A stretch of 64,000 bases of DNA from Bombus terrestris (GCF_910591885.1 NC_063280.1:3100001-3164000); one strand, 5' to 3'; shown: positions 26,358-40,610, counted from the first letter of the stretch. Made by a program: numbers and translations. Notes: generated from the letters alone by a model not told the origin.

Positions 26358-29300
26358 TCACATAAGGCGACAAAATTCTTCTCCTTGAGGATCACCCTGA
26401 AACAAAAAAAAGATCATATTTATGTAGACAAAAATATTAAGATTGGATACCTGAATTAAAATTGGATCGTTTGATAAATCCAACTGGCATGATATGATTA
26501 TATTATGTCATATATATTATTCGGCAATTATTAGTTACAGAATCTTAAGCCAATATTAATGAATGTTAATTTTTTATGAAGAAATTTATGAGAGAAATAA
26601 ATATTGTACATTTATTCTTACATGCGTGTAAAGATATACACACGTGCATATATTAAAAATATACACGCACATAATATTTACTTTATTGGTAAGAAATATA
26701 TAATTATTTTATTACTGACGCAGGCAATCTGTATATTTTAATGGAACCTGTTATTCTGTAAATTAAATTTAACGAATGATATATATGTACTTTTGAAACA
26801 ATGAAATCATTTGATGAATATTTCCATCAACTGATTTCATTTAGTTAATACCAAACTTTTCTGGAAAGATGTTAAAATAATGTTTATGCATGCATCACAT
26901 CGGCGAAATTTTCTAATAAGCCCCTAATAAATACAAATGAAAAATAATTTTTTTTACTTTTATATATCAAAAAAGATGTTGATTCGTATAAATTTCAACC
27001 AATTCAATAAGTGAATATAACAGCAATAAAGTGATGGACTATATGTTAATAACTTTTTAGTATTTTAACGTTTTAGTTGATATAAGTATAAATAAGTAAG
27101 AATACCAATAGTATTATGTTAATAACAATATCGATGATAATGAAAAATGTTGAACAATAACTGTATATTTATATGTATAATGAGTTTGTTTAAATATATA
27201 TCTTAAAGACAATGTGGTTAACTAATGAGATGTTTATATTTTAACCAAATACATTATATTCTTAACACTCATGATGTTTTAGTTAAGCGTGAGCATGAAA
27301 ATAAAGTGCTGTGAAGAAGAAAACACAAAGCAAATAATTTCTTTTACTTAAAGCGCGAATGACATTGATCATCGACGACTATTTTAACGTTCGATAAGTA
27401 GAAAACTTACATAAATTGACCCATCAGAACCGTTCGCTCGCCCACTTAATATGGGTAGAGATATCTTCTCTATGGAATAAGAAGATTCGTTGATGATACA
27501 TATCCCGATTTTATTTTATATTTAAAACATTAAATCTAACAATAAAATCAATTTAAAGAAAACTTAAAGAAACTTTGTATAAGAATTTTATAAAAATAAA
27601 TGACAAGAAAATCAGAATGTTTTATAGCCACATTGTCTTCATTAACTAAATACAATTACAAAAAAGAAACAATTTTTCGAAATAAGAAGATCATTAATTA
27701 TTTTGTAATTGGTTTTTAAATTTTCATTGCAATTATGGACATTGATACAGTAACAATTTTTAAAGGTCGTATTTATGATATTTCTCACTTATATTTTCAA
27801 TGTTCTTATTAATATCATTACTGACTAAAATAATATTAAAATATTTTTAAAAACATATAACGCTAATACTTATTCCTAAACAATAAAATAAACCTTTTAA
27901 GATTTGATTTAGCTGTGAATAAAAAAAAGAATAAGCCTATCATAATATGTATAATTCTATAACCTTTATTTTAATATTATATCTGCATATCCATACATAC
28001 CTGTTGATGGTGAAGTTCTTCCGAAGGTCGAAAACCCAAGTTTTCCCTATGTCGGGATAGAGATGTAGATAATTGTTGTCTTTTACACTCTGAAGTAGCT
28101 ATTTCCTATTTGAACAATAAAATATTGAAGATATTCTTTACATTCATTGAATAACACAGTAGTAACAAAATGTAAGAAATACTTACTTCGCCGTCGTTGT
28201 TAAGAAGTGTAGTTGTCATAACATCTGATGTAAACCATTTTTGGCCTTTCATAACAATATTTGATGGTGGTTCATGGGTGGCACCAATATCAGCAGACCA
28301 CACCATTACAGTTGCACCTGCTTCTAATTTTGCAGTACGATGAAACTTAAATACTGTTTCCAGAGAACCAGCTTTACGAATAATTTGCCAACCACTAAGT
28401 CCTATTTCCTATAAAAAATAAAAATAAATTGAAAACATTAAATATAGTATGATAGAATTATTGAACATGCTGAAATACTTTATTCAGTGCTAAATATCTT
28501 ACTTTATTGCCTTTATTGGTAAGTTTGACAAATCGTCCTTGAGGATCAGCTTCTGTAATTTCTATGTCCCCTCTAGATGTTCCAGATACACTATAATCAG
28601 TACTACTACGTTCTTCACTTTCCTCTAACAAAGTGCGTTTTCGTTTTCCACCTCTTAACGGCGTATGTCTTGAAGGAGTAGTCCTACCACTAGACGCTGT
28701 TGAACTCGACTGTACAGGCATGATGTTTAATCTGTAAATGAATAAATATGAAATATTTACAAAATTCTTTTTCATTTAATGCTTGTAACTACATTGTATT
28801 ATAATATATAAAATTTATAAATATTTTTATAGAACATTAACTGTATTACCTGGCTTCTTCAGATTCCAAAAGTTTTCGATATGCTGCAATTTCCAAATCA
28901 AGAGCAACCTTGATATCCATAAGATCTTGATATTCTTGTATTTGTTGAGCCATTTCATCACGTATACGTGCTAACTCTGCTTCCAAAGATGCTACATTTT
29001 CTGCGTGACGGGCCTTTTCATTTTCACGTAAATTTTCTAAATCCCTGTATTTAAATTTGCATAATAAGTTTAAATTTATCCTACATTTAAATTATTACAA
29101 CTTTTACAATAGCTTAAAATACTTAAAATTTATTACATAAAAATATAAATTCAATTAGTTTATAATAAATTACCTTATTCGTGCGCTAAAAGCATTATTT
29201 GATGCTTCTAATTCATTGATTCTTTGATTAAGTGTATCAATCCTTGTTCTTGTTTGCCTTAATTCCTCAACAGCTAAACTTGCTGCTCCACTATTACGTT

Positions 29301-32300
29301 GGGCATGAGCTGCCAAATTTTTAATTTTATTTTCATATAACAATTCAATTTCTTCTCTATTAGCTCGCATCTGAGCTTCATATTGATCTCGTAATTCATG
29401 CAAAGATTTTTGCATTTTAGCTTCATATTCCTCAGCAAGACGACCATCTATTTCAGAGATTTCAATCTAGAATAAAATATAGTAAAAATGGACAATCATA
29501 CAGAAACATTTATACTAAATATACCTATAACTATGTGGTCATTTTCTAAAATGGCACTAACTAAATACCCTCAAATACAAACCTGTCTCTTTGTTCGTGT
29601 TTCCGTTAATTCTTGTTGATACATTTGGTCTTTAAAGCTAATATCTTCCTTTAAACTTTGAATATTATTTTCAAGAACAATACGTTGTAGAGTTTCTTCT
29701 CCCAGATGTTTACGGGAATCTTCTAATAATGCCTTCAATTTCTCTACTTCTTGTTCTAGCTCATTTCTCCTCTCAGTATCCTTTTTACGTTCTGCTTGAC
29801 ACTGATTATATTGTGATTGTAAATCATTATAGCGTGTTTCATATAATAATGAATTTCTTTCTGCAACTTGTAAGTCCACTAACTTTTTATCTAGTCTGAA
29901 AAAACCACACAAAATATTTACAAAATTTATTAGTTAAAAAATATTTAAAATACAGTTATAGATTTTAGAAATTTAATGTTATAATATCAGTATTTAATAT
30001 CATAATATAATATATTAAAATATTATAATCTATATACGATAAAATGTATAATATCATATTATATTTAAATATAATATCTAAAACTTTCATAACTCAACAA
30101 TGCAATCTCATGCATTGTTCTCCATTTATGTATTAAAAATATTAAATTTGACATTGTATAATACAAAAAATCTTTTCATATTTCTCTTCTAAGTATGTAT
30201 ATACATAATAAATTCCATGAAAAAATTTTAATCGTTTAAGACATTCTGGTAGTCGAAAACAAGAGAGCTTTGGTGTTACTATTTCAGGCAACGACCCACA
30301 TCGAGAATTTTATTTTGTACAACGATGTCTCGGAAAGTTTTAATATTTCGTTATTTTGAAATGTACAGTATATTAGACTCGTAAAATATAATATGTATTA
30401 ATGTGATATAAAAATGATAAATAAAATAAAATGTAGTAAATAAAAAACTAATTCAAATACTCAATTAAAAACTAATAAGTATATAAAATTGAAAACGATT
30501 TCCTGGAATGAAGTAAAATTTACAGGCTACACATATATAAATTTTACCCATGACAAGATTTTACCACAAAAAACGCTAGGTTTGGATCATCATACGAAAA
30601 CAAGTATTTTACAACTCTATCAATGTCACTTCCTTCACCAAGAAGCATCGTTTTTTATAACTGCTATATAGCCAACATTGACAATGTATGTATACATGTA
30701 TGTTACATATAGTTTCATCAGAATGATAACTGCAGTAAATTTTGAAGATCGATAAAAAAAGATTGGGAAAATTAAAAATATTACATATTTCGAATTTTTT
30801 AACGACTGGCTTACACTTTGTAATAAAACAAAAAGCTGAATATAAATCCGGACGCTAAAACCATCAGCAGTCGCGTTCAAAAATATAGTGGAGATATTCC
30901 GTTAAACAAAACACAAGCAAATATATACATATATACTATATTGATATTCCTCAAAATATACTATATATGTAAACTACAAAGTGTCAAAGTTTCAGTTCAA
31001 CCGAAACATTAGTTTTCCATTTTATTATTATTATTTTATTGTGTTTATTCATAAAAATATAAACTATTAAATTTTCAATATTTCATAATATTAAATATAT
31101 GTTTACAATAAATTTAAAGACATTTCTACATACTATAAATATATACATACATTTATTCGTTTCTATCTTTTAGCCTGTTAAACAAAGTAATATGTATTTC
31201 CCGCTTCTCGTTTCTCGTTTTACTCGTATTTTTATCGATTGCTCAAACGCTTGCTCGAAAGGAGGTCAATGTTTTTAGTCGAGGTTATACATGCGGTTGA
31301 AGATGACATCACCGCCGCATAGTAAACGTGACACAATCGCTCGTAGTAACGTCACGTTTCAAGTTAGTTAGGCACACCCAAATATTCCGAAAATTTTATA
31401 ACGAATTTTATCAATGGAACATCATACTCTTGAAAATTTGTTTCAACTACGTTCTGGCGATATATATTTCGGAAAAATAAACATAAGGAATTGATATTCG
31501 ATTTTAAAGAATACTATAGATAACTACTACAGATAAACTTCGTGGTGTATTTTCTTTAGATTAGAATGTAACAAATTAGGTAAAGGGAGAAGTAAACAAA
31601 TGTACAAGTTCTTTTCACAGATATATATCTATACTCATATTTTGATAAAACTATACAAATGCTATAAATGAATTTCTATTGCATTAACATAATATAAAAA
31701 TCCCATTTATGTTTGATGTTCCTTAGATATTTAGCCTAGTTATAGCAATCAACATTGATAGCGTCATTTGACTTATAGTAAAGCACATTTAAAGTAAGTA
31801 AAGTGCATAATACATGTAATAAAAAAATGTAACTAAACAATTTGTATCAATAAATGTATACAATGGCTTAACTCTGAATTAAGTTAAGAGTCATTAAATT
31901 AACATTGAACCAATGTATAAAGCATTTGCATATCATTACACATGTTTACCATTCATTAATGTATACAAGCAAATGTAGGGGTAATAAGAATTCTAACATG
32001 CAAATATTGAAGTATAATGTACGTCTATATATCGAAATACATTTCGTAAATATAAAAATAGACAATTATAAAATACATTACTTCCTGATATCCTTGTATT
32101 TAATTCTAATAATTTCTTAAACATGTATTATCTTCTTTCAATTCCATATATTTTATTTACAAATATGCTTTAAATTGTTATTAGAGAACAAAATTTTTTT
32201 TAAGTATCAACATTAATTTTATCATTTTCTTCGGTAAACAAATTCAAATATTGTTACATTTTAATTGGTCATATGAAATTTATAAATAACATTGAAATCA

Positions 32301-33152
32301 GATAGAAAATATATCTAATGAACCGTATGTAAACAACCCTTACAGAATCAACCATTTATTTTTATAAATTTCGGAAATATTCATTGCGAAACAATAATAC
32401 TATTCGCAAAAATATATTATCAACTATAAATATAAGTATACCTTTATCATAACTTTCCAAATGATCACCTCCATCTATACCCCAAATTTTCCGATATTTT
32501 TGTAAATAATACGTAATAAAATGCAAATTATACATAATATATACATAAAATATAAATGCAAATCAAATGGTTTCGAGCTCGTAAACATAGCGGGAATCAA
32601 CGCTAAAACATGAGACATGCTGGATACAAGAAATCGTAAATTTTATAATCGCCTCGGCCTCGTCCCTTTGAAATCAGGCTTGCATCGATTCATACGTATT
32701 TCCGAGACGCATTATCACTCGACCAGAATAAAACTAAATGTGACTTACGTGGACTTGAGCTCCTCATTATTATCCCATAACCGTTTGGTATCAATCTCCA
32801 GCTTCGCTCGTTCTCTCGCAGTATCATCCAATAGTTTCCTTGCATCGGATAATTCATGCTCGTACATAGATTTTATATTAGATACTTCGCGGGTGATAGT
32901 CTCCTGGGTCGTCTGTACCTCCCGCGTAAGTCTCGAATTCTCGGTTTCCAAATGTCGTACTTTATCAATGTAGCAAGCCAACCGGTCATTTAGATTCTGT
33001 AAATCTTGCTTTTCCTGAAGACGTGAATAACGGGTCGGGCTCAAAGGACTCCCTGGCCGCTGGCCGATCGGCGTTGATGTGCTAAATTGTGACGACTGCA
33101 CATTGCCACTCGAACTCGCCGCTGTACTCTTCTTCGTTGCCTTCGTTGACAT
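26358..33152 (-). CDS. Lam: B-type lamin (nuclear intermediate filament)
   Basis: Lamins form the filament meshwork under the inner nuclear membrane. The eight coding exons are 33152-32749, 29895-29583, 29466-29174, 29044-28850, 28731-28503, 28408-28187, 28105-28001 and 26396-26358; they sum to 1800 bases (599 aa), close to insect lamin Dm0. The head has a mitotic CDK-type site SPLSPTR (residues 35-41). Coil 1A starts near LNDRLACYIDKVR (54-66). The rod ends with the intermediate-filament signature LEIAAYRKLLESEEARL near residue 400. An NLS (KRKR, 431-434) and a lamin-tail Ig fold (about 455-560, including DPQGRFVKL and GWQIIRKAG) follow. The C-terminus CRLM (596-599) is a CaaX farnesylation motif, encoded in a separate 39-bp last exon. 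The first coding intron is 2.85 kb. The gene is divergent from the gene at 34719. Confidence 0.96.
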
Positions 33153-34718
33153 TTTGTTTCACAATAAATCAATTCTTTTATTGCACTATCACTTGCCCTG
33201 GCACTATCAAATCATCAATTTGGTGCACAGTAACACCGTGTCCGTGAAAGACGCTTTCAGCGAATTTAAAAAACTACCGAAGCCCAAATCCTCTTGCCTC
33301 GGTCAACGGAAGAACTGTTTAGCGGTGACGCCAACATTAACGAAGCAACCTCCTTATGTGCATCTTTATATTACGTTAGTAAACGCAACGGAGCAAAGCG
33401 ATAGGTTACGTCCAAGTATACACAACTCTCGCTGGCCAATAGCGTGTCATTTCCTTCTAAGTCCTCGCCAATAGCGGAACGTTTAACCACTAGTGAAACG
33501 CGTCGACAATCTTTGACTTTTACTAGAAAATCTGTATAAAAAGAAGGAAAATATGAAAGTTTTGATTTTATATATATGTATGATAAAACTTGCTGGTATT
33601 TAAATAAATTGCCAGATTTTAAATTTAGTTTTTTATACAGAGGTTATGTAAAATTTAAATATATATAAAAATATAATATATATAATATAAATTAGAAGTT
33701 CTTATTATAATTTTATACATTAGATATTATTGCTAAATCATTTTTGTTGTTTTACAATGTAGATTTTCTTATATCTGAATAAATATTTCAAGGATATCAT
33801 AACGAGTTGTTTATTATCCGGTAATCTTGAATTACATAAGTAGAGATAATATAAATAAATAGTTTCTATAAACAGTTCACAATGCTCATAAATTTCATAC
33901 ATTTATACTCATATATTTAGAATTCAATGTTAATTTAAAGAAAAGATATATATCCATATTAAAATATTTTGCATACTTTAATGTGATAATAATAATCTAT
34001 TTTACTCATATGATTTAATACTGAAGGTAATCAAGAACGCTAACGAGTTTCCACACAACTTCTGATTTCTGATAGTAAGATCTGTGACGTATAACGGCGA
34101 CTGAAATGTGAATATGCTTGTAGTAGTAGGGAATGGTAATACATGTATGAAAATATAACAATATAACTTTTAAGCATGTGCTTCTTCTATAATTTGTATG
34201 ATCTAGAAATTAAGTTTCTATGCCAGAATAATTTTTTAACTTGTTCATAGTTTATGCATATATCTATTTTTGTTTCTTAAATTATCTTGAAATACGTTAT
34301 AAATAACTTCCGTTTAGCATTTAGTTTTTAAATATCTACTAGAGGGCAGTAGAGTAGAAACTTTTAAATTGTCTGTAATAGTAACTGTAAGTATCTAGAC
34401 TTAGACGTTAGTATCTCTGAATACGTGAATATTATACAAAAAATAAACAATTTATATTTAAGGTGGTATTCATATAACATAAATGATTTTTAAATATCAA
34501 TGATCAAAGTGAAATTTAATATACATCAAGAAATTATGTATTTGTTGAGAAACAACTCACATATTTACAGATTGTGACAACGGTGTTTGCAAATAATAAT
34601 AATAATATGTATCATAAAATTTCGTTACGATTTTAGGAACATTTAATTGGTATGACAACATTGTAATACTATTATTGGAAACGAAGGTCTCAAACGTCGT
34701 AAACAGAAAAACGTGAAT
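33153..34718. other. Upstream region between two divergent genes
   Basis: The first about 330 bp next to the lamin ATG are GC-richer and probably hold its 5' UTR and promoter. AT-rich DNA follows, with a second CTCF-like motif at 34336-34349 and then the start of the plus-strand gene at 34719. No coding exon is seen. Confidence 0.55.
34336..34349 (+). promoter_or_regulatory. CTCF-like motif
   Basis: CTACTAGAGGGCAG differs from an ideal CTCF core only near the 5' edge and has the same orientation as the motif at 24997. It lies about 380 bp upstream of the ATG of the plus-strand gene and about 1.2 kb upstream of the lamin ATG. Confidence 0.5.
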
Positions 34719-37700
34719 ATGTGTGATCTTATAGATTTAGATAGCCCTGACAGAAAGGGTTCATTAAGTTCAAGACTTGCATCGCCTTTAATACCAGCTC
34801 CTACAGATATTATATGCAATAACTATAATACTCGAATGAACGAAACAAGTTCTCTAATGATAGGAAAACGTGATAGTTTAGAAAATAATCCTTTTGATAT
34901 GGTGCTACATAAAACTACGGAATATATTCAGAAAAAGGATGATCCTTTTGAAATAACTTTGGAAAAAGCATTGAAAGTAAAATGCAAAAAGAATACTTAT
35001 TTAAGATCAGGTTCCTTTGATTTACCAGATAGTCGTGTTTCTAAGAAGAAAAATAGACAAAAGTTAAAACTGAATAAAACATTAGATGAGTTTTTAATTA
35101 ATGACAAATTAAATCTAGACAATGCAAAAGCTAATAAAATAACTAGTAAAAGTATAATTGTTAATTCAGGTAATACTAATATATTAAGCAATAATTTTAA
35201 ATCAGATAATGTTATACCTACCATTAATGTTCAAGATCTTGATTTATCCATCTTGAATCAATCTGTGATGAATGATACATTATTTGAAGAAAACAGTGAA
35301 TCAAATAAAAATGAAATAAAATCTATTTTACAAAAAGAAATGTTAGTTCCTAATGCAACTTTGAAAATTGCAAAATCTAGACGTTCTTTTTCACAAGGAG
35401 GAACATCTCCAAAGAGATCAGAATGTCCATATCAAATATCACTATCTGCATCATTAAGAACTAATTCTAATAGTGCAAGTAACATCTCTTCCTTAAATTC
35501 GCTTGACATGCTAAATGAAGGATTTTTAAAAAGTGATGGTGGAAGTTCTATATCTTCAAATTTGTCAAATATTTCTTCTATACCTAAATTAAATTCTGTT
35601 TCCTCAACTATTAGTTCATCACTAATGTTATCAAATGGAACTATGAATCGAACATTCCTAGAAAGCTGTTCGTCAGAAAGATCAGGAAATACAAAATTAA
35701 CTGAAGGTGAAGATCATAATAAGGAAAGAGAATCTGCATTATCACCAACAAAGAATTTAGAGATTTCTGTAGCAAATGTATCAACAAGATCCTCATTGTC
35801 TGATTTAACAGACCGATTCAATAAACTTAAGGCAAGATTATCAGGGATTCACATTCCTCAAAATTGTACCAGTAATAAAGATAAACTCACATATAATTCT
35901 CCCAGTGATATAAAAGAATGTACAGCTGTAACTGAAAAAAATGAAATGTGTGATATAAATAATAAGTTAATAGATGTTGATGTTTTCACACCAGACAGTA
36001 ATTGTAGCAATGAACACTATAAAAGTAATATTTCAGATACATCGTCAGACTCTGTATTCCTTGTAAGTTTCCTAATTTATATATAAAAAATTATTTGTCA
36101 AAAAACATTTCTTAGTTCATTTTTACTTTACAGGAAGGAAATAAGATTAATAAATCAATACTTCAGGAAGCAAAACTTCTTGCAAAAACTTTTGAAGAAT
36201 TAGCCATAAAAACCAGTTCGGGCTGTAAGTTCTTATTACATTCAATATTTTTTAAATACATATAATAAGTACCATATCGATGTTGCTTATCAAAAATCTA
36301 ATTCTCATTAACTTCTTTGGATAATGTTGATCTAATAAAATTTTAATATCAGAAAATGTAACAAGAGTATATAATAAAAAAGATCAATAATTAAGCCTTA
36401 AATAACTAAAATAAAAAAATATAAAAGAAAATATAGAAATGATCGGTACTAGAATATATTTTTAAAATAAGCAAAATTGATATTTAAATCTATACATAGT
36501 TTAAATATACATTTGCAACAATAATTTAAAATGATATGTATTTTGCATGTTATTGTTTAGCAAGCATTGATGATCTCATTACAAGCAATCCTTCATGGAC
36601 ATTAGAGTTGTTACCAGCATTTGATGATGAAACTTCAGAAAATTTAATTGAATTGCCTGTATCTCCTGATAAAGCTGGTTCAAAATCAAAAAATATAAAA
36701 GTTACAGAGAATAAAGATAATGAGTCACATAAAGATAGAAAAGACGAATTTAGTAATAAAATGAAAAAAGATGTGGAAGATTTAGAAATGGAACTTGTTG
36801 AACCAATATCAATGGAAAAACGTACTACAGCAGTAACACTTTTATTAGACCTTAAAAAATTAATCAGAACAGAAAAGAATATAGAAGCAAATAAATTATT
36901 GGAAAATTTGGAGAAAGCTTTAGGCATTAATTGTGAGAATAATACCGAATTATTAACTACTTATTTTAATACAACCAATAATTTATCAAAGAGTCCACCA
37001 AAATCAAGTAGTAATTTGGAAGTAATTAAAAATATGGCAGAAAATAATATGGAATATAGTAAAGAAGGTAATTTGACTGGTGATTCAACAGAAAGTATTA
37101 AAGAATCAGTATTCTTTGAAGACATAAATTTGAATGATGTAAATACGAGTAAATGTATTGATAATCAAAAGTACTTAAATAATATAAATAATAAACTAAA
37201 ATGTGAAACTTCAGGAATCGAAATAAATATTGAAAACATAAACAAAGAAAATGATAAAAATGAATTTAGTGCTCAAAAAATATCTGAAAACAATTCTTCT
37301 TGTAAACAGAAAAATAACAGTCCATTGAACGAAAAAGTGGTAATCGAACTGCTTGCAAATATAGGAAAATTAATATGTAGACAGACTAAAGAACATCCAA
37401 CTTTGGATATACTTAAAAATTTAGAAAAGGTATTGAATGTTGCTTCCAATAATTGTAATGTTGATGAAGATACAAAAAGTAAAAATGATTATATAGAAAT
37501 TCAACAAACTCCAAAAAAATCAAAACTAAAATCTGAAAACGAGAAGCAGTCATCGTTTCTATCGAAATCGGTTAATAGATTGAGTTTAAACTTAGGATCA
37601 AAAGTAAGCATAATACTATAAGAAAATTGCAAAATTTTAATAAATTGCGTAATAAATTAATATAGATAATGATGTCTATTTTAGAAGCAAACAATTAGTA

Positions 37701-38899
37701 AAAATTTTATTAGAAGAAGCGTATCTGTATCTCAAACACCACCAGTTAAGACTCAATCAGGTTCATTAATATCTACCAATAAAGATACATCTCAATTGAA
37801 AGAAGTAACAAAACGTTTTCCTAGTGATCCTGGTTTTGTTAGCCCAGTATTGAATAAAAAAGTCATTATAAATAACAATAAAAATCAATTACCAAGAGGT
37901 AATTTTTTGTTTTCGTAACATTGACAAGAAAAATATTTAAGATAATTAATTTATATCTCCTTTTAGATACACAAACTAAAACGGGAGCAACCTTAGATCT
38001 ACAGAAAGAAAAAACTTCAATGACATGTACAGTTAAAAATAGATTGAAGAAGAAGATAGACATTGATATAATAAATAAAAAGGGGCCAATGAAAGCTATT
38101 CTTCCTATAGGAAATATGCAAAAAAGAGGTATATTGTTAAATGAATAAAAAAAATTATATTTCTATTTTTCCTTATTATACTAATATTTTATTTGCCTTT
38201 TTTGCAGAAAATATTAATAAAAAAATAACTTCATCTATTGGAAATATAACACCACCTCATAAGATAATTAGTAGTACACCTAATTCCACAACCAACGGAC
38301 TTCAATCAGTAAAAAAATCGCGATCTTCAAAACCGGTAGCTTCATCAACTCCAGATACTGAACATTCTAAAACGCGAAAAGTACAATCGCATGTAGCTAA
38401 CAGCCCAAAAAAACGTAACTTTTCTTGTGACATTTCACCAGTAACTACGCGTGTAAATGTCAGTAATAACAATGTGCTAAATAATAGTCCAAGAAGGTAT
38501 GTTAAACTTATATTATATCTGAAAACTTAGAACAATAAAAAGTAATTTATTTTTTAGAAGTAATAAATTACCATCTCCAAAGAAAACGACACCTAAACGA
38601 CGACAAACAGAATCTGGTATTCCAAAAGCACAAACACCTCCTATAAGCAAACGATTACATTCTTCATTTGAGGTAAAAAATGGAAACAATATCCAGCGAA
38701 GTCCGTTAAGGGATAGTAACAAACTTATCCATAAAGTAAAGCCGACCAATTTGGTATGTACAAAATCGTATCTTAATAATAATCATCCATATTCGTAAAT
38801 AGTAATTAAATTATAATATTTTTTTAACAGATCTCAAAACTTCAGCGACACAGTTTTACAAGTACAAATGTGATGGACAAAGAAAACAGCTATATTTAA
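34719..38899 (+). CDS. Uncharacterised disordered protein, KEN boxes and many S/T-P sites
   Basis: Exons are 34719-36062, 36134-36224, 36561-37603, 37685-37898, 37967-38128, 38208-38496, 38558-38753 and 38831-38899, 3408 bases (1135 aa). The ATG at 34719 is chosen because the frame upstream begins only with GTG. I do not recognise the protein. It is mostly low-complexity (S, N, K), with an N-terminal pair of NPFD.../DPFE... segments (about 59-88), and two related helical segments about 567-601 and 737-773 that share an LxxLxKxLxxx...LENLEKAL-like pattern. Many S/T-P-x-K/R sites occur (SPDRK, TPKKSK, SPKKRN, TPKRR) and two KEN tripeptides (about 707 and 1130-1132, the latter near the C-terminus in DKENSYI). 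Such features suggest a cell-cycle-regulated protein, but this is inference. Confidence 0.9.
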
Positions 38900-39005
38900 T
38901 TTATAAAATTCCTTTATAATTGATAATGGTTGTATTATTAAACATACATAAAGCTTTTTACAACGTGTGTATTTTTTACATTTACATTTTTTTACAGTGT
39001 TTTAC

Positions 39006-39011
39006 AATAAA
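39006..39011 (+). terminator. Polyadenylation signal
   Basis: AATAAA about 107 bases after the stop codon of the gene at 34719-38899, the first such hexamer on this strand after the stop in a suitable 3' UTR position. Confidence 0.5.
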
Positions 39012-40610
39012 ATATTTGAAACACGAAATAATTACCATTTTCCTTCTTTTATTTCTCCATTTACTACTATGGGACATATTTGTTAGTCTAACGTAAAAAG
39101 TTATAATCTATATTTTGTTATACAAAATATATCTAATATTATATCGTACGTTATTTTGCGCATTAAGCATGAAGCATTTGTATTTTCATAATCAACAGTT
39201 TATATACTTTTCTCGATACTCTTGGTACCTTCGAAAAGTCCAATTCTACGCGTTTCAAACGGATCCTGGTATCAAAAGCTTCTACAAAAATAAGCGTATT
39301 TAAATTGTGCCACGTGCAACATATCTTAAAATTTGCTTATGATCTGTTGCGTCAGATCCGTCGATCTGAAAGCAGGCTCAAAAGGGAGCTACTCGGCCGG
39401 GAACGAGGATAGCAGCGCTCGGGAATGGCCGATACGTCACGGTCGTTTCTAAAATCACAGACACAGTAACGTACCACACGTAAATCATAGAAAAAATTTT
39501 CTTCCAAGACATACTTTTATTTCAATTGAAATTTACAAAAAATACATTATACTTTAAACTCATATATAATAAATTATCGCTTAATTCTGCGTAATATATC
39601 ATACCGTACTAAATATTTAGCAAAATATGAAAAAAAAGTAGTTATTAAGAGTAAAATTCCTAAAATCTTTTTTCCGTGAATATCTATCAATATTTTTCAA
39701 AAAAATATGTTTTATTAATTGAATTACTTAAATAAGGTGACAAAATTATGTAGTTAAATGACAATGGATAGGAAAGGAAAGAGAAAAGATGTTATTAGAA
39801 TAACTGTTAAATTGGTAAACCAATGCGCAGAAGCCGATTCCTACAGGGTGTTAAGAAAGACATTGCCGTACCTGCACGGACCCGTCCCCGCAAAAACTGC
39901 GCTCCGCGTGTTCCGTACTCCAGCGGCGGTCCGTCCACACTGGCGTGTAGCCGCACCCGGCTTCGCGCTCTTCGCTTTTGTCGAAATAATTTGTGAAAGC
40001 AGCTCGTTTGGAAAGTTAATCGGCGATGCAAACGATTTTTTGAGAATTCTCGGAAGTGACAGTGGCAGTGAGGTGAAGTGCGTCACAGTTTCTCCGAGTT
40101 CGATCTTTTTGGGCGTTCTGTAGAAACGAGCCAGAGGTAGCGCGGCGCGCACAAGAGGCCGCCTCTAGGAAAAGAGCGCGTCTCACGCGTTGCGCTACAT
40201 CGGAGTTATGCGATGTTCGTGAAACTATCGCGGAACGACATAGGAAATGATGAAAAAAATTCGTAACTGATTGAAGTGAAAGCGATTTGTAATAAGCGAA
40301 TCGATGTTGTAGGTGTGCGTGGATTCGCAATGATTTTTGTCTGGTCGAATCGGGAGTAAGAAAAGAGGCTGGCGCGCGCCGAGTCTACCTCGGTAAAAGA
40401 CCGCGTCTCGCAGGTTTACCGTGTGCTGCGGTAGCTATTGTGCGATACGATTGTCTAAGCTTATCGATATTCTTAAAATTGCAGTACTTGTCATCGCATA
40501 CGATCGAGGTGATAGAGCGTGGAAAGATTTAGCGAACGGTTTGTACACAGTGTCAACACGTACAAAGGTATCGTACAGGGAACGCAACCGGCGACGATAT
40601 ATCCCGCGTG

